DNA of 64,000 nt, taken from assembly GCF_012641515.1 (NCBI RefSeq), contig NZ_JABAHY010000009.1, forward strand, positions 1-64,000, written 5' to 3'. The stretch is from Nesterenkonia sedimenti (GTDB taxonomy: Bacteria; Actinomycetota; Actinomycetes; Actinomycetales; Micrococcaceae). The notes under the pieces are model-generated. The model searched no databases, was not told the DNA's origin, and saw only the letters and a list, made by a program, of their open reading frames with translations. The position numbers and the translations under genes were made by a program. Shown here piece by piece: positions 26,634-36,340 of the stretch (within the stretch, counting starts at the first letter, position 1; every line of letters starts with the position of its first letter).

Positions 26634-27757
26634 TGCCAGGCTTCGAGGATGTGGGCCGAGAGGGCCTCGCGCTCCTCGTAGCCGAGGAAGCTGGCCTCGA
26701 TGGCGTTGATCTGGAAATCGGCCAGTTCGGCCAGGCTGTAGTCGAAGGTCTCTGCCAGCAGGGCCAGCTCGCCGGTGAGACTCACCCCGGAGACCAGCCG
26801 GTTGTCGGTGTTGACTCCGACGTTGAAACCTAGCTGGTAGAGCATATCGAAGGGGTGGTCGGCGATGGTCTCGCCGAAGTTGGCGATAGTGCCGGTCTGC
26901 AGATTGGAGGTGGGGCTGACCTCGAGGTGGATCTGACGGTCGCGGACCCAGCGGGCCACTGGGCCCAGTTCTACCTCGACGAGTTCCTCCTCGGCCTCGC
27001 CTGCCTTGGAGCGGGAGTCGCTGCCTTCGGTCAGGGTGATGTCCTCGGCGACGCGGGTGCCGTGTCCCAGGCGGCGGGCACGCCCGTGGACCAGGGCATC
27101 GCGGACAGAGCCGATGCCATCGCCCTCTCCTGCGTGCACGGTTGCCGGGAGCATCTCCTCGGCCAGTTTGGTGAAGGCTGCGGAGAACTTCGACGGCGGG
27201 AATCCGGCCTCGGGGCCGGCGATGTCGAAGCCGATGACTCCGGTGTCCCGGTGCCGCAGGGCCAGTTCGGCGATCTCATCGGCGTTATCGGCCTGACGCA
27301 TCGCTGAGATCAGCTGGCCGACGGCGATGATGCCCCCGTCTGCCCCGACTGCAGCCACGCCCTCTTCGAGTCCGGCCTGGACTGCCTCAACGGCCTCATC
27401 GAGGCTCAGCCCCTGCTGAGTGTGCTGTTCGGGGGCCCAGCGGACTTCGGCGTAGACGACACCGTCGGCGGCGAGGTCTTCGACATATTCGCGGGCGACC
27501 CGCTGCAGGTTCTGAGCGGTCTGCATCACCGCGGTGGTGTGGGCGAATGCCTCGAGGTACTTCTCCAGGGACCCGGAGTCGGCATTGGCCCGGAAGCGTT
27601 CGGCCAGTGCCTCGGGCTCAGTTTCGGGCAGTTCGTGGCCGATTTCGGCGGCCAGTTCGATCAGTGTTGCCGGCCGCAGTGAGCCGTCCAGGTGATCGTG
27701 CAGGGAGACTTTCGGCAGCTGACGCAGCTGGGCGGCGAGCCCGGATGTTTTCGACAT
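26630..27757 (-). CDS. add: Adenosine deaminase
   Basis: Zinc enzyme turning (deoxy)adenosine into (deoxy)inosine in purine salvage. Zinc and catalytic motifs are present: HDHLDGSLRP (20-29), TVHAGEGDG, LGHGTRV, and SPTSN followed by GVNTDNR; the usual TDDP segment is TDNR here, as in many actinobacterial enzymes. A short acidic/basic insertion (about 245-265, SDSRSKAGEAEEELVEVE) after the LGHG region is unusual in length. It is encoded with dedA, deoA and cdd in one leftward unit and coupled to mazG, matching the order of M. tuberculosis Rv3313c-Rv3315c. Confidence 0.93.
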   Translation of the reverse strand: MSKTSGLAAQLRQLPKVSLHDHLDGSLRPATLIELAAEIGHELPETEPEALAERFRANADSGSLEKYLEAFAHTTAVMQTAQNLQRVAREYVEDLAADGVVYAEVRWAPEQHTQQGLSLDEAVEAVQAGLEEGVAAVGADGGIIAVGQLISAMRQADNADEIAELALRHRDTGVIGFDIAGPEAGFPPSKFSAAFTKLAEEMLPATVHAGEGDGIGSVRDALVHGRARRLGHGTRVAEDITLTEGSDSRSKAGEAEEELVEVELGPVARWVRDRQIHLEVSPTSNLQTGTIANFGETIADHPFDMLYQLGFNVGVNTDNRLVSGVSLTGELALLAETFDYSLAELADFQINAIEASFLGYEEREALSAHILEAWQ

Positions 27758-27776
27758 GCCTCAAGCCTAACTGGCC

Positions 27777-28490
27777 TCAGGCGTCGTCGTCCTTTCTGCG
27801 GCGCAGATTGATGGGCGGTTCCACCGGAACTTCGCCGATGTCCTGATAGCCCTCGGGGTCGAGCTGGTAGCCGCGGCTGTCCAACCAGGTGGTCAGCAGG
27901 CGGAAGAGCCGCTCGCAGAGCCAGCCCAGCACAATGGCCACGCAGATGCCCACTGCCATGGCGATGAGCATATTGCCGAACAGGGCGGTTCCGACCGCAC
28001 CCAGTCCGGTCAGCCAGGAGGCCCACAGCAGTGAGGCGAAGGTGTCGATGAGCAGGAATCGGCGCAGCGAAAACTGGGTGGAGCCGGCGACGAAGTTGAT
28101 GGCGACCCTGGCCCCGGGGATGAACCGGCCGACGAAAATCACCAGCACTCCGCGTTTATCGAGTTCGTGGCGGGCCCAGACCAGGGATCGCTGCGGCGCG
28201 GGCCGACGCATCCAGCGGAAGCGGTCGGTGCCGATCCAGCGCCCGAGGTTCCAGGCGATGAAGTCCCCGATCACCGCCCCGGCCGCGGCGACCAGAATCA
28301 CCCAGACCCAGAAGGGTGTGCCGGGTTCGCCCTGGACGGAGCCCAACCCCAACACGATGGTGTCTGAAGGCAGGACGGGGAAGAACCCATCGGCGATGCA
28401 GAAGGCCAGCAGGCCCACCAGAGTCCACCAGCCGGAGGCAGCCTCGATGATCAGCTCATTGAACTGATCGAAGAAATCGCTGATGCCCAT
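27777..28490 (-). CDS. DedA family membrane protein
   Basis: 237 residues with about five to six hydrophobic segments. Typical DedA features are the acidic/Pro-rich N-terminal reentrant region (ADGFFPVLPSDT), GAVIGDFIAWNLGRWIG, and GRFIPGARV followed by FVAG. DedA/SNARE-associated proteins are lipid scramblases or undecaprenyl-phosphate flippases needed for envelope homeostasis. The C-terminus is an extra cytosolic tail of about 35 residues. It sits between deoA (9 bp upstream) and add (19 bp downstream), so it is co-transcribed with salvage enzymes although its role is unrelated. Confidence 0.9.
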   Translation of the reverse strand: MGISDFFDQFNELIIEAASGWWTLVGLLAFCIADGFFPVLPSDTIVLGLGSVQGEPGTPFWVWVILVAAAGAVIGDFIAWNLGRWIGTDRFRWMRRPAPQRSLVWARHELDKRGVLVIFVGRFIPGARVAINFVAGSTQFSLRRFLLIDTFASLLWASWLTGLGAVGTALFGNMLIAMAVGICVAIVLGWLCERLFRLLTTWLDSRGYQLDPEGYQDIGEVPVEPPINLRRRKDDDA

Positions 28491-28499
28491 GTCTGTATG

Positions 28500-29828
28500 T
28501 CAGAGGTCCTGGGCGGTGATCCGGGCGCTGATGAGCTCGGGGGCGCTGAATGCGGCCTGCTGGGTGATCTCGACGGCTTCTGCCAGGGCCTGTTCGGCAC
28601 GGTCGATGCGCTCGGCCTCGTCGGTCTGCAGGGTCAGCAGTGGGGTCCCGGCGGTGACCTCATCTCCGGGTTTGGCGTGGATGCGCACACCCGCGGCGGC
28701 CTGGACGGGGTCCTCTTTGCGGGCCCGGCCGGCACCGAGCCGCCAGGCGGCGATACCTACGGCGAAGGCATCCAGCTTACTGAGGGTTCCGGATTCGGCG
28801 GCGGTGATGACATGTTCGTGCTTGGGCTTGGGCAGGGCGGCATCGGGATCTCCCTGCTGGGCGCTGATCATGGCTCGCCAGGTGTCCATTGCTTTGCCGT
28901 TGCGCAGGTTCTCGGCGGGGTCCACATCGGTGATCCCCACTCCGGCGAGCATCTCTGCGGCCAGGGCGACAGTGAGTTCGACGACGTCCTCGGGCCCTCC
29001 GCCGGCGAGCACCTCGAGGGATTCCTCGACTTCGACCGCATTGCCTGCGGTTTTGCCCAGCGGGGTGTTCATCTCGGTCAGCAGGGCGGTGGTGCGCACT
29101 CCGACGTCCGTGCCGAGTGCGACCATCGTCCGGGCCAGTTCGGCGGCTTCTGCTGCGGTTTTCATGAAGGCACCGGAGCCGACTTTCACATCCAGCACCA
29201 GCGCGTCGGTGCCCTCGGCGATCTTCTTGGACATGATCGAGGCGGCGATCATGGGGATCGATTCCACAGTTCCGGTGACGTCCCGCAGGGCATAGAGCTT
29301 CTTATCGGCCGGGGCCAGTCCGGAGCCTGCCGCGCAGATGACCGCCCCGATGGAGTCCAGCTGGTCGAGCACCTGCTGGTTGCTGAGTGCGGCCTGCCAG
29401 CCGGGGATGGATTCGAGTTTGTCCAGGGTGCCGCCGGTGTGCCCGAGGCCGCGGCCGGAGAGCTGCGGGACCGGGACCCCGTAGGAGGCCACCAGGGGTG
29501 CCAGTGGGAGGGTGATCTTATCCCCCACTCCCCCGGTGGAGTGTTTGTCTGCGGTGAGCCGGCGGCTGCCGTCGGCCTGGCGCAGGGAGCTGAAGTCCAT
29601 CCGCTCGCCGGTGTTGATCATGGCGGTGGTCCAGTGACTGATCTCCTCGCGGTCCATACCGCACAGCAGGACGGCCATGGTCATCGCGCTCATCTGCTCT
29701 TCGGCCACGCCGCCGGCGGTATAGGCGTTGATCAGCCAGCGGATCTGGTCGCCGGTGAGCCTGCCGCCGTCGCGTTTGGTGCGGATGAGGTCCACTGCAT
29801 CGTGGGCCTGGGTTTCTGGGGAGCTCAT
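28500..29828 (-). CDS. deoA: Thymidine (pyrimidine-nucleoside) phosphorylase
   Basis: Phosphorolyses thymidine or deoxyuridine to base and deoxyribose 1-phosphate. The signature SGRGLGHTGGTLDKLESIPG is intact, as are the phosphate-binding KHSTGGVGDK and the C-terminal domain with GDEVTAGTPLLTL. Its 442 residues match the actinobacterial form. ATG overlaps the cdd stop (ATGA), so cytidine deaminase and the phosphorylase are translated together. Substrate preference (thymidine or broader pyrimidine nucleosides) cannot be read from the sequence. Confidence 0.94.
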   Translation of the reverse strand: MSSPETQAHDAVDLIRTKRDGGRLTGDQIRWLINAYTAGGVAEEQMSAMTMAVLLCGMDREEISHWTTAMINTGERMDFSSLRQADGSRRLTADKHSTGGVGDKITLPLAPLVASYGVPVPQLSGRGLGHTGGTLDKLESIPGWQAALSNQQVLDQLDSIGAVICAAGSGLAPADKKLYALRDVTGTVESIPMIAASIMSKKIAEGTDALVLDVKVGSGAFMKTAAEAAELARTMVALGTDVGVRTTALLTEMNTPLGKTAGNAVEVEESLEVLAGGGPEDVVELTVALAAEMLAGVGITDVDPAENLRNGKAMDTWRAMISAQQGDPDAALPKPKHEHVITAAESGTLSKLDAFAVGIAAWRLGAGRARKEDPVQAAAGVRIHAKPGDEVTAGTPLLTLQTDEAERIDRAEQALAEAVEITQQAAFSAPELISARITAQDL

Positions 29829-30226
29829 CGGGCCACCTCACTGAGATCTTGGGGGCCGAATGCCTGGGGCAGGATGCCTGCCATATCGCGGATTCCTTCG
29901 GGGGTGAGGATCTGGAAGTCCTCGGCGGCGAACTCATTGAGCAGCTGGCGGCAGCGCCCGCAGGGCATGATAGTCGCCCCGTCGGCATTTACGCAGGTGA
30001 AGGCTGTGATTCTTCCGCCGCCGGTTAGCTGCAGCTGACCGACCAGGGTGTTCTCAGCGCATTGGCCGAGCCCATAGGAGGCGTTCTCGACATTGCAGCC
30101 GGTGATCAACTGGCAAGTCTCGGTGATCGCAGCGGCTCCCACCGGGTACTGCGAGTAGGGGGCATAGGCCCTGGTCATAGCCTGTTGGGCGGCCTGGGTG
30201 AGCCTCTCCCAGTCGTCGTCGTTCAT
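29825..30226 (-). CDS. cdd: Cytidine deaminase
   Basis: Tetrameric zinc enzyme, 133 residues, converting (deoxy)cytidine to (deoxy)uridine. Zinc motifs are NVENASYGLGQCAE (catalytic Glu replaced by the usual CAE arrangement) and MPCGRCRQLL. It is the first gene of the salvage run cdd-deoA-dedA-add-mazG. A TAGAGT box 7 nt before its ATG suggests that the operon starts on a leaderless mRNA even though the M20 gene ends only 25 bp upstream. Confidence 0.94.
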   Translation of the reverse strand: MNDDDWERLTQAAQQAMTRAYAPYSQYPVGAAAITETCQLITGCNVENASYGLGQCAENTLVGQLQLTGGGRITAFTCVNADGATIMPCGRCRQLLNEFAAEDFQILTPEGIRDMAGILPQAFGPQDLSEVAR

Positions 30227-30239
30227 GTTCTCAACTCTA
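30226..30239 (-). promoter_or_regulatory. Possible leaderless promoter for cdd operon
   Basis: Minus-strand TAGAGT (30239-30234), 7 nt, then ATG at 30226. No Shine-Dalgarno better than GAG precedes the start. Confidence 0.42.
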
Positions 30240-30251
30240 GCTGGGATGGGC

Positions 30252-31499
30252 TCACAGCTGGTTGATACATGACTGGGCCACCGCGGTCATGACTTTGACC
30301 CCGACGGCGATGGCCCGCTCATCGGGAATATAGTCACCGCGGTGGAGGTCGTAGTCCTCTCCGCCGGGGGTCTTTGTGCCCAGCCGGAACATGGAGCCGG
30401 GGACTTCCTGGGTCATCCACCCGAAGTCCTCACCACCCATGGACTGCTCAGCCAGGGTGAGGCTGCCATCGCCGAGCACCTTCTTTGCTGCGGAATCGAT
30501 GATGGTGGTCTCGTCCTCTTCGTTGACCACTGGGGGTACCCCGCGGACGTGATCCAGTTCCACGGTGACCCCATAGGCGGCTGCGGCCTGGTTGACCACC
30601 GGGGCCAGCACTCCCCCGGCGTCCTTCCACGCATCGGCGTCGAGGATGCGCATGGTCCCGTGCAGGGATCCCTTGGCGGGGATGGCATTGGCGGCATTGC
30701 CGGCGTTGATATGTCCCCAGACCAGGGAGACTCCGCTGCGGGCGTCGATGCGGCGGGCCAGTACGGCCGGCACGCTGGTGGCGATATGGGCCAGGGCGCC
30801 GACGACGTCCTCGGTCAGATGCGGCCGGGAGGTGTGTCCGCCGCGGCCGGTGACATCGACCCGCACGAGGTCGGAGGCAGAAGTGATGGGACCGATCCGG
30901 GTGCCGATGGAGCCTACGGTGAGTTTCGGATCGCAGTGCAGGGCGAAGATCCGCGGCAGAGGCTTCAGCACTCCCTGTTTGACGACTTCTTTGGCCCCGC
31001 CGGGGAACTGTTCCTCGGCCGGCTGGAAGATGACTCGCACCCGGGCACCGAGTCCGCCGGGGGTCTGCTGGTGCAACTTCTGCAGGGACAGTGCCACGCC
31101 GAGCATCACAGTGGTGTGAATATCGTGACCGCAGGCGTGGGTGACTCCCTCGTTCTGGGAGGCGAAGTCCAGGCCGGTGGTCTCTGTCAGCGGCAGGGCG
31201 TCGATATCTCCCCGGAAGCCTGCGGCGAAGGGAGTCGCGGGGTCACCGACGTCCACATAGCAGCCGGTGGTCTCCGGAAGGTTGACCGGATCCAGTCCGG
31301 CCTCACGCAGGGCTGCGCTGATCTGCTCTGTGGTGCGGACCTCCTGCCAGGAGAGCTCCGGGTGGGAGTGGATATCGCGGCGGAAGGCGATCAGTGCCTC
31401 TTCCAGGGAGGCGATGATCTCGCCGGCCTCGGCGCTGGTGGAGGTGGCCCGGGCGACCTCTTCATCGATCCGCGCGGTGGTGTCCCCGTCATAGGACAT
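30252..31499 (-). CDS. M20 family amidohydrolase
   Basis: Dinuclear metal hydrolase of 415 residues, cytosolic (no signal peptide). The metal site is shown by FRGDIDALP, HACGHDIHTT (121-130) and FQPAEE, with the dimerisation (lid) domain from about 205 (GRGGHTSRPH) to 330, and a C-terminal GGEDFGW motif with the last metal-binding region. It resembles the AmiA/AmiB-type aminoacylase/amidohydrolases beside the nucleoside salvage genes in M. tuberculosis (Rv3305c/Rv3306c). Substrate probably an N-acyl amino acid or related amide; not determinable here. Its start overlaps the manC end by 11 bp. Confidence 0.9.
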   Translation of the reverse strand: MSYDGDTTARIDEEVARATSTSAEAGEIIASLEEALIAFRRDIHSHPELSWQEVRTTEQISAALREAGLDPVNLPETTGCYVDVGDPATPFAAGFRGDIDALPLTETTGLDFASQNEGVTHACGHDIHTTVMLGVALSLQKLHQQTPGGLGARVRVIFQPAEEQFPGGAKEVVKQGVLKPLPRIFALHCDPKLTVGSIGTRIGPITSASDLVRVDVTGRGGHTSRPHLTEDVVGALAHIATSVPAVLARRIDARSGVSLVWGHINAGNAANAIPAKGSLHGTMRILDADAWKDAGGVLAPVVNQAAAAYGVTVELDHVRGVPPVVNEEDETTIIDSAAKKVLGDGSLTLAEQSMGGEDFGWMTQEVPGSMFRLGTKTPGGEDYDLHRGDYIPDERAIAVGVKVMTAVAQSCINQL

Positions 31500-32619
31500 C
31501 GGAATCTCCCTTCTCCTTCAACGCCTCTACGGCTTTCTTCACGCTCTGGGCATGGTCGGTGGTGGTCACCAACAGAGCATCCTCTGTATCTACCACAACA
31601 ATGTTCTCCACACCGATGAGCGCGACCACCCTTTTAGTCTCTGAGACGACGACCCCGGAGGCGTCCTCGGAGTAGACCCGCGGTTCAGGGCCCAGCACGG
31701 TCATGCTTTCCTGCTGAGCGGCTGGATTGAGACGGGCGATAGCGGCGAAGTCCCCGACATCGTCCCAGGTGAAGTTGCCGGGGATCACGGCGACGTCGCC
31801 GGCTGCCGCGGCCGGTTCTGCCACGGCGTAGTCGATCGCGGTCTTGGGCAGCTGGGGCCAGACCCGCTGAAGGGTCTCCTCCTGGACCTCGGTGCCCCAG
31901 GCGGCGGCAATCTCGGTGAGCCCGGCGTGCAGCTCGGGTTCGGCCTCGGCGAGGTGCTTGAGCATCAGTGCCACCGGAGCGACAAACATTCCGGCGTTCC
32001 AGACATAGTTGCCGCTGGCCACATACTTCTCGGCCATATCCTCATCGGGCTTCTCCACGAACTCGATGACCTCATGGGCATTCGGGGCGCCGGGGACATG
32101 GTATTTCTCACCCTGGCGGATATAGCCGAATCCGGTGGAGGGATGGGTGGGGGTGATGCCGATGGTCACAATCTTGCCCCCAGCAGCGGCCGCCACTGCC
32201 TCGCTGACCGCCTCGCGGAAATCGTCCACCGGGGCGATCACGTGGTCGGCGGCGAAGGACCCCATGATGATCTCGGGGTCACGCCGGTGCAGAATTGCCG
32301 CGGCCAGGCCGATGGCGGCTGCGGAGTCCTTGGGGCTGGGTTCGAGGACGAGATCCTCGGCTCCGAGCTCAGGAATCTGTCCGACGACGGCCTCACGATG
32401 AGCTTCTCCTGTGACGACCATCACATCCGTTCCGGACAGTGGAGCCAGTCGTTCATAGGTGGAACGGATCAGTGTCGTACCGGATCCAGTCAGGTCGTGA
32501 AGGAATTTTGGCGCGCCAGCACGGGAAAGTGGCCACAGACGCGTGCCCACTCCCCCGGCGGGGATCACCGCGTGGAATCGATCCAGCAGGGCCTCGATTG
32601 AGTCATAGCTTTGATTCAC
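31489..32619 (-). CDS. manC: Mannose-1-phosphate guanylyltransferase
   Basis: Makes GDP-mannose from GTP and mannose 1-phosphate for cell-envelope mannosylation. The nucleotidyltransferase signature [17 protein letters not shown] is near residue 22, followed by the family landmarks FAADHVI, GFGYIRQG, VEFVEKPD (as IEFVEKPD), GNYVWNAGMF and WDDVGDF. It has 376 residues and lacks the C-terminal isomerase domain of bifunctional enzymes. The start is GTG at 32619, 7 nt after a TACCCT box, suggesting a leaderless mRNA. It is divergent from sdhC. Confidence 0.92.
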   Translation of the reverse strand: MNQSYDSIEALLDRFHAVIPAGGVGTRLWPLSRAGAPKFLHDLTGSGTTLIRSTYERLAPLSGTDVMVVTGEAHREAVVGQIPELGAEDLVLEPSPKDSAAAIGLAAAILHRRDPEIIMGSFAADHVIAPVDDFREAVSEAVAAAAGGKIVTIGITPTHPSTGFGYIRQGEKYHVPGAPNAHEVIEFVEKPDEDMAEKYVASGNYVWNAGMFVAPVALMLKHLAEAEPELHAGLTEIAAAWGTEVQEETLQRVWPQLPKTAIDYAVAEPAAAAGDVAVIPGNFTWDDVGDFAAIARLNPAAQQESMTVLGPEPRVYSEDASGVVVSETKRVVALIGVENIVVVDTEDALLVTTTDHAQSVKKAVEALKEKGDSDVL

Positions 32620-32632
32620 CTAACCAAGGGTA
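32619..32632 (-). promoter_or_regulatory. Possible leaderless promoter for manC
   Basis: Minus-strand TACCCT (32632-32627) followed by 7 nt and GTG at 32619; no Shine-Dalgarno. Confidence 0.38.
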
Positions 32633-32647
32633 GACCCTCAAATCGGC

Positions 32648-32703
32648 TACGATGTTTCAAGATCACCCAACGCATCTGGCGTCACACACTTCGGGCCGGC
32701 CCG
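32648..32703 (+). promoter_or_regulatory. Candidate sdh promoter and leader palindrome
   Basis: TACGAT at 32648-32653 is a plausible -10 for sdhCDAB, giving a leader of about 110 nt, unlike the leaderless neighbours. The leader contains a perfect 12-bp palindrome CGGGCCGGCCCG (32692-32703). The -35 is weak. Confidence 0.35.
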
Positions 32704-32771
32704 GTGACACGCACCGCACCGGCGAACTGCTGGCCTGAACGCCATGCGACGTTGCAGGAAAGGTAGTAGAC

Positions 32772-33167
32772 GTGACGCAGACAAAAAGCACCCCCGGAGG
32801 TAGGGGGACGCTGTACAAGGGCCGCGAAGGCATGTGGTCCTGGGTCGGCCACCGGATCACCGGTGTCGGCATTTTCTTCTTCCTTCTTGTCCATGTGCTG
32901 GACACTTCGCTGGTCAGGGTCTCCCCGGAGGCCTATAACGCTGTGATCGGCGCGTATAAGCACCCCATTATGATCTTCGGCGAGATCGGGCTGGTGGGCG
33001 CCATCGTCTTCCACGCCTTCAACGGCCTGCGGATCATCCTGGTGGACTTCTGGAAGCAGGGCACCCGCTATCACAAGCACATGCTGTACGCGGTTCTGAT
33101 CCTGTGGTTCGTGACCATGGCGGCGTTCTCCGCGCGGCACCTGATGATTTTCTTCGGCGGAGAGTGA
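32772..33167 (+). CDS. sdhC: Succinate dehydrogenase cytochrome b subunit
   Basis: 131 residues, three membrane helices, anchoring SdhAB and binding heme b and quinone. The SdhC landmark GHRITGVGIF is at about 26-35 and the heme-ligand His is in LLVHVLDT. Start is GTG 32772 with AAAGG 8 nt upstream. First gene of sdhCDAB, matching the M. tuberculosis Rv3316-Rv3319 (Sdh2) order, including its divergent salvage neighbours. Confidence 0.94.
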   Translation: MTQTKSTPGGRGTLYKGREGMWSWVGHRITGVGIFFFLLVHVLDTSLVRVSPEAYNAVIGAYKHPIMIFGEIGLVGAIVFHAFNGLRIILVDFWKQGTRYHKHMLYAVLILWFVTMAAFSARHLMIFFGGE

Positions 33168-33175
33168 GGATTCCC

Positions 33176-33688
33176 ATGACGACGACGAATTCTGACGCAG
33201 TGCTCCCGAGCCAGGGCATCGAAGCCCCCCGTTCGGGCCGCATCGACCCCAAGTACCTGCGCTCGAACCCCTCCACCGGCTCTTTCGAGATGGTGGCCTG
33301 GGTCTTCATGCGGGTATCCGGCGCCGCCCTGGTGGTGCTGATCTTTGTTCACCTCTGGACCAACCTCATGGTCGGTGACGGTATCCACCAGATCGACTTC
33401 GCCTTCGTGGCTGGCAAATGGGCCAATCCGGTGTGGCAGTTCTGGGATCTGACCATGCTGTGGCTGGCGATGCTGCACGGCACCAACGGCATGCGCACCA
33501 TCATCAATGACTACGCAGAGAAGGATTCGACTCGCCTGTGGCTGAAGTCGATGCTCTACGTGGCCTCCGCGGTGATCATCATCCTGGGCACCATGGTGAT
33601 CTTCACCTTCGAGCCCTGCCTGACCGACGACGCCGGCAACCTTCTGGAAGGTGTCGCACCGCAGTTCTGCCACGGTGTGACCAACTGA
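33176..33688 (+). CDS. sdhD: Succinate dehydrogenase hydrophobic anchor subunit
   Basis: 170 residues, three membrane helices, second membrane anchor of complex II. The segment FMRVSGAALVVLIFVHLWTN has the typical anchor Ser/Arg and a heme-side His; MLHGTNGMRTII is the family signature. ATG 33176 is chosen over an upstream open frame because GAGG lies 6 nt before it and it begins 8 nt after the sdhC stop. Confidence 0.92.
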   Translation: MTTTNSDAVLPSQGIEAPRSGRIDPKYLRSNPSTGSFEMVAWVFMRVSGAALVVLIFVHLWTNLMVGDGIHQIDFAFVAGKWANPVWQFWDLTMLWLAMLHGTNGMRTIINDYAEKDSTRLWLKSMLYVASAVIIILGTMVIFTFEPCLTDDAGNLLEGVAPQFCHGVTN

Positions 33689-33747
33689 TCCCGTAGGTCA
33701 TCCGAGTTGCACGCACCCATAGATCAAGAAAAGAGAGCCGAAAGCTG

Positions 33748-35535
33748 ATGCAGGTTCACAAGTACGACGTCGTGATCGTCGGCGCCGGCGGTGCGGGTAT
33801 GCGCGCCGCCATCGAATCCGGCCAGCGCGCGCGCACCGCCGTGCTGACCAAGCTCTACCCCACCCGGTCACACACCGGTGCGGCCCAGGGCGGCATGTGC
33901 GCCGCTCTGGCCAATGTGGAAGAGGACAACTGGGAATGGCACACCTTTGACACTGTCAAGGGTGGTGACTACCTGGTGGACCAGGATGCCGCCGAGGTCA
34001 TGGCCAAGGAGGCCATCGACGCGGTGCTGGACCTCGAGAAGATGGGGCTGCCCTTCAACCGCACCCCCGAGGGCAAGATCGACCAGCGCCGCTTCGGCGG
34101 TCACACCCGCGATCACGGTAAGGCTGCGGTCCGCCGCGCCTGCTACGCCGCTGACCGCACCGGTCACATGATTCTGCAGACCCTCTACCAGAACTGTGTG
34201 AAGCACAACGTTGAGTTCTTCAACGAGTACTACGTGCTGGACCTGATCACCGTCGATGAAGAGGCCACCCGCGAGGACGGCACCACCTACACCCAGAAGC
34301 GGGTCGCCGGTGTTGTCTCCTATGACCTGGCCTCCGGCGAGATCCACGTCTTCCAGGCGAAGTCCGTGGTCTTCGCCTCCGGCGGTCTGGGCAAGATCTT
34401 CAAGACCACCTCCAATGCGCACACCCTGACCGGTGACGGAATGGCCATCGCCTACCGCGCCGGCATCCCGCTGGAGGATATGGAGTTCGTCCAGTTCCAC
34501 CCCACTGGTCTTGCCGGATTGGGTATTCTGCTCTCCGAGGCGGCCCGTGGTGAGGGCGGCATTCTGCGTAACTCCGAGGGTGAACGGTTCATGGAGCGCT
34601 ATGCGCCCACCATTAAGGACCTCGCCCCGCGTGACATTGTGGCCCGCTCGATGGCCAATGAGGTGCGCGAGGGACGCGGCTGCGGTCCGAATAAGGACTA
34701 TGTGCTGCTGGACCTCACCCACCTGGAGCCCGAGCATATCGACGCGAAGCTGCCGGATATCACCGAGTTCGCCCGCACCTACCTCGGTGTGGAGCCCTAC
34801 ACCGAGCCGGTCCCGGTCTTCCCGACCTGCCACTACGCCATGGGTGGCATCCCCACCAACATCAAGGCCGAGGTGCTGCAGGACAATGACACTGTGGTCC
34901 CGGGCCTCTACGCAGCCGGCGAGGTCGCCTGTGTCTCCGTCCACGGTTCGAACCGTCTGGGCACCAACTCCCTGCTGGACATCAACGTCTTCGGTAAGCG
35001 CGCCGGCATCTACGCCGCCGAGTACGCCAATGACGCGGAGTTCGTGGAGCTGCCCGAGACTCCGGAGACCTTCGTGACCGATCAGCTGAACATGCTGCGC
35101 GAGGCCACCGGCTCTGAGCGGGTCGGTCAGATCCGCGCCGAGCTGCAGGACACCATGGACGCCAATATGCAGGTGTTCCGCTCCGAGGAGACCATCAAGG
35201 AGGCCCTGACCAAGATCGGGGAGCTCAAGGAGCGGTACCAGCAGATCACCGTCCAGGACAAGGGCAAGCGCTTCAACCTGGACCTCCTGGAGGCCGTGGA
35301 GCTGGGCTTCCTGCTGGATATGGCAGAGGTTATGACCGTCTCGGCCCTGCACCGCCAGGAGTCCCGTGGTGGTCACTACCGCGAGGACTTCCCGGACCGT
35401 GACGACGAGAAGTTCATGCTGCACTCGATGCTCTACAAGGATCCTGAGGCTGTGACCGAGGGCATCAAGGGCATTCGTTTCGACACTAAGCCGGTCACCT
35501 TCACCCGCTACGAGCCGATGGAGCGTAAGTACTGA
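33748..35535 (+). CDS. sdhA: Succinate dehydrogenase flavoprotein subunit
   Basis: Oxidises succinate to fumarate with covalently bound FAD. 595 residues. FAD-binding [10 protein letters not shown] is near the N-terminus, the covalent-FAD His is in SHTGAAQGG (about 47), and active-site segments [14 protein letters not shown] and [10 protein letters not shown] are intact. The C-terminal region holds the Arg-rich [18 protein letters not shown]. The stop overlaps the sdhB start by one base (TGATG), so SdhA and SdhB are made together. Confidence 0.97.
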   Translation: MQVHKYDVVIVGAGGAGMRAAIESGQRARTAVLTKLYPTRSHTGAAQGGMCAALANVEEDNWEWHTFDTVKGGDYLVDQDAAEVMAKEAIDAVLDLEKMGLPFNRTPEGKIDQRRFGGHTRDHGKAAVRRACYAADRTGHMILQTLYQNCVKHNVEFFNEYYVLDLITVDEEATREDGTTYTQKRVAGVVSYDLASGEIHVFQAKSVVFASGGLGKIFKTTSNAHTLTGDGMAIAYRAGIPLEDMEFVQFHPTGLAGLGILLSEAARGEGGILRNSEGERFMERYAPTIKDLAPRDIVARSMANEVREGRGCGPNKDYVLLDLTHLEPEHIDAKLPDITEFARTYLGVEPYTEPVPVFPTCHYAMGGIPTNIKAEVLQDNDTVVPGLYAAGEVACVSVHGSNRLGTNSLLDINVFGKRAGIYAAEYANDAEFVELPETPETFVTDQLNMLREATGSERVGQIRAELQDTMDANMQVFRSEETIKEALTKIGELKERYQQITVQDKGKRFNLDLLEAVELGFLLDMAEVMTVSALHRQESRGGHYREDFPDRDDEKFMLHSMLYKDPEAVTEGIKGIRFDTKPVTFTRYEPMERKY

Positions 35536-36323
35536 TGAGCACTGCAACTGTTGAGCAAGAACCTGCCTCCAAGGTCGATCTGGCCGAGTCTGGCGATGGC
35601 GCCGGTGCGGTGGAGAGCTTCGATGTCACTCTGAAAGTCCGCCGCTACGACCCCGAGCGTGCTGTGGACGCATGGTGGGACGAGTGGACGCTGACCATGT
35701 ACGGCACCGACCGTGTGCTCGATGCCCTGCACAAGGTCAAATGGGATATCGATGGGTCGCTGACCTTCCGGCGCTCCTGCGCCCACGGCATCTGCGGCTC
35801 CGACGCCATGCGGATCAACGGCCGCAACCGTCTGGCCTGCAAGACTCTGCTGAAGGACCTCGACACCTCTAAGCCAATCACGGTGGAGGCCATCAAGGGC
35901 CTGCCGGTGGAGAAGGATCTCATCGTGGACATGGAGCCCTTCTTCCAGTCCTACCGGGAGATCATGCCCTTCCTGGTCAACAACTCCCCCGCTCCCACCG
36001 CGGAGCGGCTGCAGTCCCCTGAGGACCGGGAGCGCTTCGATGACACCACCAAGTGCATCCTGTGCGCAGCCTGCACCTCCTCCTGCCCGGTGTTCTGGAC
36101 CGATGGCCAGTACTTCGGTCCGGCGGCGATTGTGAACGCTCACCGCTTCATCTTCGACTCCCGCGACGACGCCGGCGATATGCGCCTGGAGGTCCTCAAC
36201 GATAAGGAAGGTGTGTGGCGCTGCCGCACCACCTTCAACTGCTCGGATGCCTGCCCGCGTGGCATTGAGGTCACCAAGGCCATCCAAGAGGTCAAGACCG
36301 CAATCCTGACCCGCTCGCTTTAA
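35535..36323 (+). CDS. sdhB: Succinate dehydrogenase iron-sulfur subunit
   Basis: 262 residues passing electrons from FAD to quinone. The plant-type [2Fe-2S] ligands are in RRSCAHGICGSDAM (third ligand Asp, as in E. coli SdhB) and RLAC; the [4Fe-4S] and [3Fe-4S] clusters are bound by CILCAACTSSCPVF and CRTTFNCSDACPRGI. An N-terminal extension of about 25 residues is acidic. It closes the operon and is followed by a strong bidirectional terminator. Confidence 0.96.
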   Translation: MSTATVEQEPASKVDLAESGDGAGAVESFDVTLKVRRYDPERAVDAWWDEWTLTMYGTDRVLDALHKVKWDIDGSLTFRRSCAHGICGSDAMRINGRNRLACKTLLKDLDTSKPITVEAIKGLPVEKDLIVDMEPFFQSYREIMPFLVNNSPAPTAERLQSPEDRERFDDTTKCILCAACTSSCPVFWTDGQYFGPAAIVNAHRFIFDSRDDAGDMRLEVLNDKEGVWRCRTTFNCSDACPRGIEVTKAIQEVKTAILTRSL

Positions 36324-36340
36324 GCACTGCGGGAATACAG